From: Emiliania huxleyi CCMP1516
Lineage: Eukaryota; Haptophyta; Isochrysidales; Noelaerhabdaceae
Assembly: GCF_000372725.1 (NCBI RefSeq)
Contig: NW_005200434.1
Location: 9,466-64,285, forward strand
Direction of reading: 5' to 3'
DNA length: 54,820 nt
In this document: one piece after another, positions 1 to 9,102 of the stretch
How the letters are laid out: each line of letters starts with the position of its first letter
Position numbering within the stretch: position 1 is the first letter of the stretch
Translations under genes and position numbers: made by a program
Notes under the pieces: generated by a model
The model's database searches: none
Told to the model about the DNA's origin: nothing
Seen by the model: the letters and a program-made list of their open reading frames with translations, nothing else

Positions 1-12
1 GTCTCTAGTGCT

Positions 13-2817
13 CTAACAACGAAGCCCCATTCCTCGCCGAGCAAGCTCGAAATCCTTTGGCGCAACGTACAGGCGATGCGCGCTTATAGCATTCAGATTG
101 GCCACCTCGAGGATCGCTGTCAACCTGGCCTCTAGCAGGGTGCAGAGGGCTGCCATGGCCGTTGCCTCGTACGTCACCTTCTCGAGCTTGGCCTGGCGCG
201 CGATCAAGCGGACCAGATCGCAGAAATCCAGAAACGGCATCGCGGGCGTGGCACAGCGTTGCTCGTCTCTGATGAAGGCCGCCGCTGCCATGTGAGCCCG
301 CCGGTTCACGACCACGGTCTCTACGCCATGGGCCATTTGGATCTGTGCGAAGGCCTCGAGAAGGGCCGTCGCACCTGGTGTCGCCCGCCGCTCCGCCGCC
401 TCCCTCTCCATCATCTGCGCCGCCGCAACCTCCTGCTGGTACACCTGCGAATCAAGCGATGCCTCCGCCTCCACGAGCGCTGCTTCGCGTTCACGCTCGC
501 TGACGAGGTCGGGAGTTCGCCTCTCAGCCTGCTGAGCACGCACCTTCCGAATCCATGCGCGCTCCACCAAAACACCGGCCAATGGCTTCAGCCGATCGTT
601 GAGCGCCTTGCTCGTCTGTCGCATTCGCAAGGCACCCTGGGTGCTCGTCGCGCGCAGGATTGCGTCCACCTCATGCAGTAGCTCATCAGGAAGCGCCTCA
701 AGCGAAACGGTCTCCATACAGCTGCTGGCTCCACCTGGCGCGTTTGGCACGCGCACCGGGACCATGGCTCTGGCTCGCTGTCCTGGATGGCGGGACCACG
801 CCTTGGAGAGGGCTTCAAGCAGACTGCCACTGCCGAGAAGCACCTCGCCGCGTATCCTCCCGGCGGCAAGGACGTGGCAGAGGCGAATGGTCCTGTCCCA
901 TGGCTCGCTTTGCTGCGCCTGGAGTAGGCTTGCCTCTCTCAGCATGTCTTCGAGGTGAGCGACCGCGGTCTTGCGTACGTGCTCATCAAGCGAGTCGCGA
1001 ACGATCAAGAGCACACCAGCTCGCGCAGCGAGCCGTCCGACGACGAGGGGACTAATGAGCTGTGGGATGCGTCGCTGCGACTCCTGGACGCCAGAGCCAT
1101 CCGTCGCCATACTCGGAGGGTCCATCGGCCAGCTCACACGATGAGAGCTCGAGCCGAGCTGCTCAAACCAGAAGCTGCTGTTCACGTCAGGCGGCGTCAG
1201 TGGACGGAAGGGCCGCACACCCGTGCGCGCGCAAACCGTCTCTGCTGGCAGATCGAGGAGTCCCTCCCATGCAACGCGAGGCCCGCCGTCCACGAGATCC
1301 GAGAGCCACCGCAGACGTGTACCATCAAGCGCGAGGCCGTTGCAGAAGCACATTTCTCCGCTGTGTTCTCCGAAGCGACGCCATGTGTGGTCACTGATCC
1401 CTTGCTCCCTGAGCAGGTCCGCCGCAGGCAGGTTCAAGGCATAAGGCGGCTCCCGGACTGCTGACACTCGTGTCGCGTGGCCGGCGCTCTGCGCAAGCAT
1501 ACCGTGCATCAGTTTTTCCCACCGGTGCGCCTCGAGAAAGCAGTACGGGCTGTTGAAGTTGATCGAACCGCCGCTGCAGCACAGGAGGTTAAGCTCCTCG
1601 TCGTTGTCGATGGCATTGACCAGATGCTGCACAGTAATGCATTTCCTGTCTTTGCGAGAAGGCTCCATGCGATCGTGTGCGTTGCCAGAGAGCTCAAGCA
1701 GCTCAGCGGTAAGGTATTCCAGTACGGCACTGACAAAAATGGCGGCATCGTGGCTGAGAGAGCGACCAGTGGCCGCCTGCAGCATCGAACGGATGATTTG
1801 GATCGGAAAGGTGAGGTTTGTTGCCTGCAGCTGGAGAGGCGGTGGGGTCGGAGCAGGCGGCGAGCCTTCTTGCTCGCTCAGAGATGAAATGTGTCGGGAG
1901 CACTTTCCGATCGCCTTCTCGCCCTCCATACACGCATGCTTTGCAAGCTCGAGCCCATTCAGGAGAAGTTTCGTGGCCGCCTCCGCGCAGCCTTTGTCAA
2001 TCTTGTTGGCAGCCTCCAGGAAAGCTCGCAGGTCGGACGCGCGCGTTGCGTCATCCTTAGCCTCGAACACCTGTATCGCCTGGGACAGTGCGGTGTCGGC
2101 AAGCACGTCCTCTTCGGCAATCCAGTCGAACCGGCCCTTGAAGGAGCTCACGAGGTATTGCTCAGCTGGAACGAGACGATAATCAAGAACGACGGGGTCT
2201 GCGCCCGCGTCAGTAGGCTGGCTGGAGGACCCCCACGAGGTGAACTTTCCTGGAGTGAGAGCCCATGCCTTAGAGCTCCTGGCTGAGAAGCCATATCGGG
2301 TGAATTTTGCTGCATGTCCGGGCCGCATCGCGACGCGCTCCGCGAGTTGCGCCCGCTCCTCGGTGCTCATACTGAGGAGGTAGCCCAAATCAGTGAATCC
2401 CAGCTCCTCAAAGGCGCTCGCGTAGACCTGCAGCCCGACGCCCTCGAGGGCCACCACCACCGGAGGCATACCGAGAGGGAGACCATGGTGCTGATGATGA
2501 GCTGAGACGTCGAGCAGTAGTTCCGCCAAGCGTGTCAGAAGCTCAATATTGAGATCGCACAGGGAGCGCATGCAGCATGCGCGCAGCTGGGACTGTGGCC
2601 AAATCTGCTGCAGCACGATGTCGATTGGCACGTCGAAGTCGCTGACCAGCGCTTCGCAAGAGATCTCGCGAACCCCGCGCCAGGTGTCTCCTACAGCCGT
2701 GCGCATGTTGCATAAGGCTGTGTTCTCCGCGAGGATGCGGGATCTGACTTCTTGCGCCGAGTCGGCTTGAGATGCGCTAGTACGGTCTTCCACAGCGGCG
2801 AGGAATGACGCAGACAT
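13..2817 (-). CDS. Histone quadruplet fusion (H2B-[SAM]-H2A-H4-H3)
   Basis: An intronless frame of 934 aa from the ATG at 2817. Domains in order: H2B alpha1-alpha2 at ~60-109 (VLQQIWP..., gapless against VLKQVHP...); SAM domain ~118-179; H2B alpha3/alphaC ~276-312 (LELAKHACMEGEKAIGK); H2A ~334-422 (LTFPIQIIRSML, VLEYLTAELLELSGNA, NDEELN); H4-like ~585-666 (VGRLAARAGV, HLEDMLREA); F-box-like ~702-745 (LPDELLHEV); H3 ~859-934, ending like H3 with APKDFELARR. Histone folds form the nucleosome core, so a nuclear DNA-packaging or regulatory role is inferred. H3 and H4 tails are absent. An alternative ATG at 2919 would overlap the divergent oxygenase exon. Histone doublets, and reportedly longer repeats, are known from giant viruses; viral origin is possible but unproven. 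H2A and H3 matches are very strong, H2B strong, H4 good, F-box tentative. Confidence 0.9.
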   Translation of the reverse strand: MSASFLAAVEDRTSASQADSAQEVRSRILAENTALCNMRTAVGDTWRGVREISCEALVSDFDVPIDIVLQQIWPQSQLRACCMRSLCDLNIELLTRLAELLLDVSAHHQHHGLPLGMPPVVVALEGVGLQVYASAFEELGFTDLGYLLSMSTEERAQLAERVAMRPGHAAKFTRYGFSARSSKAWALTPGKFTSWGSSSQPTDAGADPVVLDYRLVPAEQYLVSSFKGRFDWIAEEDVLADTALSQAIQVFEAKDDATRASDLRAFLEAANKIDKGCAEAATKLLLNGLELAKHACMEGEKAIGKCSRHISSLSEQEGSPPAPTPPPLQLQATNLTFPIQIIRSMLQAATGRSLSHDAAIFVSAVLEYLTAELLELSGNAHDRMEPSRKDRKCITVQHLVNAIDNDEELNLLCCSGGSINFNSPYCFLEAHRWEKLMHGMLAQSAGHATRVSAVREPPYALNLPAADLLREQGISDHTWRRFGEHSGEMCFCNGLALDGTRLRWLSDLVDGGPRVAWEGLLDLPAETVCARTGVRPFRPLTPPDVNSSFWFEQLGSSSHRVSWPMDPPSMATDGSGVQESQRRIPQLISPLVVGRLAARAGVLLIVRDSLDEHVRKTAVAHLEDMLREASLLQAQQSEPWDRTIRLCHVLAAGRIRGEVLLGSGSLLEALSKAWSRHPGQRARAMVPVRVPNAPGGASSCMETVSLEALPDELLHEVDAILRATSTQGALRMRQTSKALNDRLKPLAGVLVERAWIRKVRAQQAERRTPDLVSEREREAALVEAEASLDSQVYQQEVAAAQMMEREAAERRATPGATALLEAFAQIQMAHGVETVVVNRRAHMAAAAFIRDEQRCATPAMPFLDFCDLVRLIARQAKLEKVTYEATAMAALCTLLEARLTAILEVANLNAISAHRLYVAPKDFELARRGMGLRC

Positions 2818-2945
2818 CGGCTGGCTGTCAAGTGTCACAAGCACAGCGCCGGGGCTGACCGACGGGCTGAAAAGAAAAACGCGCCTTTGTGGACGCCAGT
2901 AGTCCCAGCAGAAGCGCATCGCAGTACACGCTGCACCGGACGCAG

Positions 2946-3101
2946 GCTGCCTCCTACTTTGATGAGGACGCCTTTGCGGCGCTGACCGACGCGCTGACGG
3001 CGTTCGGTCAGCACGAGCTGGGCTGCCGCGCCATCTCCCCGCCGTGGCTCTCCTTCTATGTGGACGGGTGCGAGCAGCGGCTGCACGCAGACGTGCCGCA
3101 G
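2946..3101 (+). pseudogene. Orphan exon of a 2OG-Fe(II) oxygenase
   Basis: An open stretch of 52 codons lies between an AG acceptor (2944-2945) and a possible GC donor (3102). It reads YFDEDAFAALTDALTAF, then WLSFYVDGCEQRLHADVPQ. The last part matches the first iron-binding HxD region of 2-oxoglutarate/Fe(II) dioxygenases, with H and D in LHADVP. The following GPWAF-type strand and the second iron histidine are not found downstream, so the rest of the gene is missing. It points away from the histone fusion and sits just upstream of its start. It is probably a truncated relic, though it could be an exon with distant partners. Confidence 0.5.
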
Positions 3102-3161
3102 GCCACAGCGCGGACCACGCTGCCAAACACACTACCAGGCAGCTTCCAGCTTCCTCAGCCC

Positions 3162-3186
3162 AGAGGTCCTCAGCCCAAGAGGTCCT
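3162..3186 (+). repeat. 25-bp repeat, second copy at 3821-3845
   Basis: AGAGGTCCTCAGCCCAAGAG followed by GTCCT occurs identically at 3162-3186 and 3821-3845. The second copy is followed by a partial third one. These copies bracket the tandem 170-bp units and may mark edges of a duplicated or mobile segment. Confidence 0.75.
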
Positions 3187-3299
3187 GAGCGACGATCGGC
3201 TCGCTCCGATCGCTGGGCGCGGTCACTCTGCGGCCCATCACCCGCCTGCCGATCACCTGTCCGCCTCGCCGCGCGCGGGCCGCTCGCCTGCTCGCCACC

Positions 3300-3626
3300 G
3301 CCGCCGCGCGTCCCCGCGCCGCCACGCTTCCCTGTGCACCTGACTGCGCTCGAGCTGCGCAGACGGCGCGCGCTCTGGCAGACAGAGCAGCGGCCGCCCA
3401 GGCGGTCGCTGCTCCGCCCCGTCCGAATCCGTCCGCCCGCGCGTGCCGCTGCCGCCGCCGCCGCCGCCACCGCCGCCGCGTTTCCCCGCGCCGCCACGCG
3501 TCCCCGCACCTGACTGCGCTCGAGCTGCGCAGACGGCGCGCGCTCTGGCAGACAGAGCAGCGGCCGCCCAGGCGGTCGCTGCTCCGCCCCGTCCGAATCC
3601 GTCCGCCCGCGCGTGCTGCTGCCGCC
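3300..3626. repeat. Two tandem ~170-bp GC-rich units
   Basis: A segment starting CACCTGACTGCGCTCGAG at 3337 recurs at 3507, and the preceding CCGCG-rich stretch is also duplicated (3300-3332 and 3472-3505). The unit is about 170 bp. The long ORFs here on both strands are low-complexity by-products with no family signature. Confidence 0.8.
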
Positions 3627-4904
3627 GCCGCCGCCGCTCCACCCGGTGCCCGTGTGTCGTGAGAGTTGCTTTGTGTATGTCTATGTGTGTATGTCGTATG
3701 ATACGCCGTATGTGTGTGCGGACTTATGTCACACTTTGAGCCTCTACCTATGATAGTAGACGGGTACTCGGGTTTGGATGGTAGCGGAGGCTGGTTACTG
3801 ATTTTCTTTTGCGTCTCACCAGAGGTCCTCAGCCCAAGAGGTCCTCACAGAGGTCCTCAGCTCCTCACACTCGACACTGACAGGCGCGGATCGCGCTGCG
3901 CAAATGCTGCTGCCGCGCGGAGCGAGCTCTCACTGGGGGCCCATATTAGAGAGCAAGGCGCTGCTCGCGAGGTCACAGCCTCGTCTAACAATGAATGCAT
4001 AGACGCCACCCAGTTTATAACCTCATACAATTGTTATTTGCAAATCAATAAACTAACCAGTTGTGACAAACATGACAATCTCTCTCAATGTGCAACCGCT
4101 TCGCTGTAGGGGCCGTTACGAGTTTCCTTTCGGAAAGGAATTGTTTTTCTCATTCCTAAAATTGCATCAAAGCGCGTGAGCGCTGCAGTTGCCGATGCCG
4201 CGGCGCGGCGCGGGGTGCTGCGCGCGCCTTTTGCTTCTCCCACATCGGCCCAAACACCTTGGTCGTGCGGTACAGGTTCTCGCCCAACTTGGCCATAATC
4301 TTCATCTTTGCCTGCGCGCGACCCAGCCTTGCCGCCCATCTTCCGACGCGAGCCAATCGTGATCAGTACTGTTATGTATATGCACTCTGCCCCCTATGCA
4401 TTCGCATCGTGATATGCATCCTTACCGATCCATAACCCTAGGGCATATACATTTACGTATTTGCAAAATACGTGGCCCTCTCCCACCCTCGCGCGTCGCG
4501 GCGCGTGAATGCATGACACAGATACACATAATACATAGGCGAATGGATGCGCATTACGACCGAGTGTCACATAACTCCTATGAATTATGTATTATGCATT
4601 TGCATTACGCACTGGGAGTCCACATCGTACATCGTGTGTTATGTATTATGTATTACGTATTACGTATTATGTATTACGCACTGGGGGGGGGGGGGTCCCA
4701 GAGACTCGGGGGGGGATCCTTCACATGTTTTGGTGGAGTTCGTTACTGGAGTTTATGACGTGGGTGAAGTCCCGGGGCCGCAAAGTGTCGGTGGTTCGGA
4801 GATTTGTTCTCGAGTATCGGTGGAGGCGGTGTGGGAACGGGCCCGCCGCTCTTGCGTCGGTAGCGTCGGGTAGGTGCGCGTCATGATCGAGGAGTCGCCT
4901 CAGC
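3627..4904. other. Gene-free stretch with simple repeats
   Basis: No convincing gene is visible. Positions 3755-3810 hold a piece related to 44149-44215. About 4600-4690 is a short tandem array built on TATGTATTA/TACGTATTA units ending in a G12 run. A short minus-strand open stretch at 4156-4356 rich in Lys and Arg has no recognisable family. Confidence 0.5.
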
Positions 4905-5120
4905 GACGGACTCGCGCGGCCATGGTGGTCGGCTTTCGCACGCGCCACCGATGTGAACGTGACGGCCGCACTCGCCGTTTGCCACGAGCGCTGGCTGGTG
5001 GGCTTTGACGAGCTGGTCAAGATCTGCGAGACGCACCTCGCCGGAGACGTGCGGCCTCCAGACCAGTGGCTTAGCCTTATGGCCGCCTTCGGTGTGGGGC
5101 TTCGACGCGCTCGACTATAG
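4905..5120 (+). CDS. Coding-like 3' fragment, unknown protein
   Basis: An open frame of 72 codons ends in TAG at 5118-5120 and reads TAALAVCHERWLVGFDELV and further balanced, amphipathic sequence. The composition looks like a real exon rather than shadow sequence, but I recognise no family and see no ATG. It could be the last exon of a gene whose other exons are unclear, or a relic. Confidence 0.3.
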   Translation, partial: DGLARPWWSAFARATDVNVTAALAVCHERWLVGFDELVKICETHLAGDVRPPDQWLSLMAAFGVGLRRARL

Positions 5121-5186
5121 TCTGCTGCATGCGTCTCGGCTTTCAGATTTTAGCTTACGTCCCTTTTCTTGCGCAACAACTCACCT

Positions 5187-5300
5187 CGTGAGAAGTAAAT
5201 AAATAAAACGCATCTTCAGGGTAAAAGCAGCAGATCACCGCCCGTGCGATCTTTGTGCAGGGTTCTTTGTGGGCGTGGTCGGCGACTATATGTCTATGAG
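5187..5300. repeat. Dispersed repeat with AAATAAATAAA start
   Basis: The segment begins with AAATAAATAAAACG and continues to GCAGGGTTCTTTGTGGG and GGTCGGCGACTA. A related copy lies at 43914-44040 and a more diverged one begins near 13588. The tail-like start suggests a conserved 3' end or a SINE-like element. Confidence 0.55.
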
Positions 5301-5889
5301 AGACTTGGCAGGCTTGTATCTATATAAAGTAGAATCTTAAGAGGATAGCGCGATACTGGAAGCCATATAGGCACTTACTCGTCTCATACCACAGCGCACA
5401 GGCCCCAGGAACAGGACACAAGGTGGGACAAGGAGGGGAGCGACGAAAACCCGAGACTGTGATAACACACTATTACAGCTCCTTTTGCTTGGTGTGTGCG
5501 CGGCCCGTCGTCCGTGTGGCAGGGTGCTTGCCAACGAGCGCCTCGGGCGGAAAGTGGGAAGGCGGCAGGCGCTCACTAAGCAGCGTCCCTGCGACGGCGC
5601 GAACATGCCTCAGCCGCATCGTGTTGCCTTCAGATCTGCGGCGGGCCCCCGTCGTGAGGCAGCCGGCGGCGCTGCCGCGTCGCCTCTCACCGCACGTGAG
5701 CATTGAGGCGTTGCGTAGCGCCGGGAACTGCGCGGCGAGGAGCGGGCCTGGAAGAGAAAGCGCCCTTTGGCGCAACGCGCGCAGGAAGCGGCATTCCGCC
5801 CAGTGCCACCGGCCGGGGCACCTACCCACAGCAGATTGTGTAAAGAGACTGTCACTCACATGGGCTGGCATTAGCACCACTGGCGGAGG

Positions 5890-6576
5890 CTACCAGCCCT
5901 GCTCCGTCCTATTTGGTTGCGCCGGCACGCAAGCCTCGATATCATCTGCAGGGCCGGAGAGGTAAGCGGCTGCTATAGCCCTGGGCAGCACCGCGAACTG
6001 ATCGTCGATCAACCCAACTTCCTCCAGGCCAAGCAGGCTGCGAGGCTCCACCATCCCTGCCCACACGATGCCCTCCCTCAGCCTCGCCCACTGCGCCGCC
6101 GCAGGCACGCTAAAGCCAAACTCGATGTCGCTTCGCATGCGAACAACGAGGTCGAAGGGCGCGGACATCGCCGCTTCGCGCGCCTTGATGCTCGCCAGGC
6201 AGCCACGCAGCTTGACGTTCTGAATGTAACCCACCGTGAGGCAGTCGCAAGCAACCTTCTTCGAGAGCTGGTCCGGCCGACACATGACACGACCGGGGAC
6301 GGGATTTGGGCGTGTCGGCGTGCTGTTGTACACCTTGAGTTCAGCCGCATCCAGAGTCTGCGAGGCCTTCAACAGCAGGTGCTTCTCGCTCTCGTGCAGC
6401 AATGTGCCGTCGAGGTGAAGGAGCAGCTCGAATGTGACCGACGCGTCAGATCGCAGTGGCATGAATGCGGCGAGGAGGTGACGTTGGTAGGCAGGCAGCG
6501 CGATAACGTCCGCGTAGCCAGAGAGGCACACCGCCACCCTCATCCTGTGTGCGTGCTCTTGTTGTTCCGCTTTCAT
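5890..6576 (-). CDS. Glycosyltransferase-like protein, first exon
   Basis: From the ATG at 6576 (or 6543, giving MRVAVCLSGYADV) the frame encodes ~210 aa resembling the algal/plant DUF7796 glycosyltransferase-like family. Seen: N-terminal RVAVCLSG strand, DLVVRMRSDIEFGF with the paired acidic/basic motif, and DDQFAVLPRAIAAAYL near the end. The last residues before the stop look like intron read-through. A likely second exon lies at about 5473-5842 after an acceptor near 5843 (frame containing WHWAECRFLRALRQRAL), but two frames are possible there, so I stop at the first exon. A (CA)n tract and a TATA-like TTTATATACG lie upstream near 6662-6699. Substrate unknown. Confidence 0.6.
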   Translation of the reverse strand: MKAEQQEHAHRMRVAVCLSGYADVIALPAYQRHLLAAFMPLRSDASVTFELLLHLDGTLLHESEKHLLLKASQTLDAAELKVYNSTPTRPNPVPGRVMCRPDQLSKKVACDCLTVGYIQNVKLRGCLASIKAREAAMSAPFDLVVRMRSDIEFGFSVPAAAQWARLREGIVWAGMVEPRSLLGLEEVGLIDDQFAVLPRAIAAAYLSGPADDIEACVPAQPNRTEQGW

Positions 6577-6677
6577 ACTTTTCCCTGTCTGGTTTTTTAT
6601 TTTTCTCAGGTTTCTGCCACACACACACATGCACATGCCGCGTCCCGTGCCCCCGAGTTCATTTTATATACGCACGG

Positions 6678-6699
6678 ACACACACACACACACACACAC
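6678..6699. repeat. (CA)n microsatellite
   Basis: An uninterrupted ACAC run of about 22 bp between the glycosyltransferase-like gene and the retroelement remnant. Confidence 0.9.
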
Positions 6700-6703
6700 C
6701 GAT

Positions 6704-7260
6704 TTAGTGATCTCGGATCATCTCGGGTGATCTCGGGTGTTTTAGGGTATCTGATGGGGCGAGAGCCCCGCCCCCGTTGTAGATCGTGTCAACTCGCACG
6801 TCCGGTGTGTCTTCCGGCGCGAGGAGGGCGTTCCGGTGGCGCCGTCGGACGATGCCTGCAAGTGTCTCAAGCATAATAACGCGAGTCGGCGTCGCCCCAA
6901 TGCGCCCCTCAGCCATTTGTCCTCTGCCAGTGGTCAGACGGAACCCGGTGATGCAGAGGCGGCGGTATTCGTGGACTAGCTGCTCCCTCCCCATGCCCCG
7001 TACCTCCTCTAGCACGGCTTCATCCAGGGTCGTGCTTTCCAGGACTGCGCGGAGCACCGCCTCGAGGGTCAGTGTGGTGTATGGACATTCGAGGGCGAGG
7101 TGGCGTGTCGTTTCGATTGCTCTCACGCCGCCCAGTAGGCCGCACAGGTCGCACAGCCCCCGTCGACGTGGCTTCTTACATCGTCGCGGTCCAACCGGTA
7201 GCGCATCAGTCAACACTGAGTACGCCGTGTCTGACGTCGAATTCTTTAACGTATATGTCC
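6704..7260 (-). mobile_element. Non-LTR retrotransposon 3' remnant
   Basis: The minus frame encodes CDLCG, then RHLALECPYT: a C-x2-C-x13-H-x4-C knuckle typical of the C-terminal end of non-LTR retrotransposon polyproteins. About 120 further residues with retroelement-like spacing follow. No reverse transcriptase domain is present. The 3' end runs into short GATCTCGGG-type repeats (6708-6745), as seen at tails of such elements. Its upstream part overlaps the start of ankyrin gene 1 on the other strand, so it is a truncated relic. Confidence 0.5.
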
Positions 7261-7262
7261 AG

Positions 7263-9102
7263 ATGTCCAACGCCAGCCCAACACTCGCCGACCTGGCTCG
7301 GGGCGACCTGGCCTTGCTGCGCGCCCTCCTCTCCGGGCGACGGACGCGCGGCACGCTCGACGCGCGGCTCGACACCGACAAGCAGCACACGCTGCTCACC
7401 TGGGCCGCTCGTCACGGGCAGGCCGAGGCGGTGCGGCTGCTGCTCGAAGGCGGTGCGAGCATCGGGGCGACAAATGGCGGCGGCGCTTCCGCGCTGTACA
7501 TCGCGTGCCAAGAGGGGCATATTCAGTGCGTCCGGCTGCTCCTCGAGGCTGGCGCGGCGACCGACCAAGCGGATTCTGAAGCCGCACGCCGCTGTACGTC
7601 GCGAGCCTGCAGGGCCATGACCAGTGCGTCCGGCTGCTTCTCGAGGCGAGCGCGGCGGTCAACCAAGCCAAGGACGACGGCGCCACGCCGCTGTACATCG
7701 CGTGCCAGAACGGCTACCTCGAGTGCGTCCGGCTGCTTCTCGAGGCGAGCGCGGCGATTAATCAAGCTGATGAAGAAGGCACCACGCCGCTGTACATCGC
7801 ATGCTATCAGGGCCACCTCGAGTGCGTCCGGCTGCTCCTTGATGCCAGCGCGGTGGTGGTGGTCGACCAAGCCTACAACAATGGCGCCACGCCGCTGCGC
7901 ATCGCGTGCCAGCAGGGCCACCTCGAGATCGCCCGGCTGCTTCTCGAGGCTGGCGCGGCGTTCGACCAAGCCTGCAACAACGGAGCCACGCCGCTGTCCA
8001 TGGCGTGCCAGAAGGGCCACCTCGACATCGTCCAGCTGCTCCTCGAGGCTGGCGCAGCGACCGACCAAGCCAGGGACGGCGGCGACACGCCGCTGCTCAT
8101 CGCGTGCGAGAACAACAGCCTCGAGTGCGTTCGGCTGCTCCTCAAGGCCGGCGCGGCGGTCAATCAGGCCGAGCAGAATGGCGCCACGCCGCTGCTCGTC
8201 GCGTGCCTGAATGGCCACCTCGAGGTCGCCAAGCTCCTCTCCTCCTACGGCGCCTCCCGCGCCGCAACGCCCTTTGGCACGCCCGAGGAGGTTGCAAACG
8301 GTGAAGGCCACGCCGACCTCGCCGCTTGGCTGGTCGCCAGCCGCGGCTGGACGCCGCTCCAGCATCTCGAGGCCTGCCCGAGACTAGCGGCCGAAGGCGT
8401 GAGCGCGCTGTCCTCACGCCCATTGCCCCTCTTCCGCAGGCGCTCACCGTCGACCGGGCGCGGACGCTGCTGCGCGGCGGCGCTGACTCTTCCTCCGGCG
8501 AGCCTTCTGCCCTCGAGCGGGCGCGCGTCCTCTGCTCGTGGAGCGAGTCGGATCCGACCGCTGCGGCCATCGGTTCCACAGTCGGGATCCGCTCTCTCGT
8601 CTCGCGGCCGTCGCTCAACGGCAAGGTTGGCCTCGTCGTCTCCGCAAACGCTTCGACGGCCCGCTTCGGCGTGCGCGTGGCGGGCGAGGCCAAGGCACTC
8701 GCACTGAGGCGCGCTATGCAATGGTCTCCCCCCGACTCGCCGGATCCTCTCTTGAACACCCGAAGCCGCCTCTCCCCGCCCTCAGAACACCCGAAGCCGC
8801 CTCTCCCCGCCCTCAGGCCGGCCAACCTGCAGCCAGCGGCCGAGGCGGTGGAGGTGGGCAGGCTGGTCCTCAAGGCGGCGGAGTGGTCGCCGCAGTCGCA
8901 CGAGCTCTTCCCGGAGGCGGCTCGCAAGTGGGCGGTCGAGGTGATGCGGCTGGGCTACCTGATCGCTTGGGACGAGGAGCGCTTCGTTGGCCGCGAGGGA
9001 GCGGCTCCAGAACTGGCGGACATCTGGCGCAGTTTCGTGCTGCCAAGGGTGGTGGTGCGGGCCGCCGCCGACGTGCGCAGACGCACATCGCGCCGCCCAT
9101 GA
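7263..9102 (+). pseudogene. Ankyrin-repeat gene 1, one frameshift
   Basis: Starts MSNASPTLADLARGDLALL at 7263. About nine 33-aa ankyrin units follow (pattern GATPLYIACQ-GHLECVRLLLEAGA). A single missing base at about 7585 shifts the frame in the third unit. After that the frame stays open to a 41-nt GT-AG intron at 8399-8439 (phase 0). A second intron, 8709-8816, has a GC donor. The C-terminus has an SH3-like stretch (RSLVSRPSLNGKVGLV to LRPANLQPA) and a segment shared with ankyrin gene 2 (WSPQSHELFPEAAR). Ankyrin repeats mediate protein binding; the partner is unknown. The shift may be a sequencing error or real decay. Confidence 0.75.
8755..8816 (+). repeat. 31-bp tandem duplication ending in CAG
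   Basis: Two identical 31-bp units (8755-8785 and 8786-8816) each start AACACCCGAAG and end CCCTCAG. They lie in the second intron of ankyrin gene 1, so the 3' splice site is duplicated. Only the distal AG restores the reading frame. Confidence 0.85.

Noticed and set aside
2818..3132. N-terminal extension of the histone-fusion frame
   Set aside because: The frame stays open, but the sequence is Arg/Ala-rich, partly antisense to the oxygenase exon, and starts with a non-ATG codon.
3253..3642. Long Arg/Ala/Pro frames in the GC-rich duplicated units
   Set aside because: Open only because of high GC; no start context, no family, and frames on both strands at once.
8399..8439. Frame change in ankyrin gene 1 as a second frameshift
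   Set aside because: It is better explained as a 41-nt GT-AG intron in phase 0 that joins homologous sequence shared with ankyrin gene 2.
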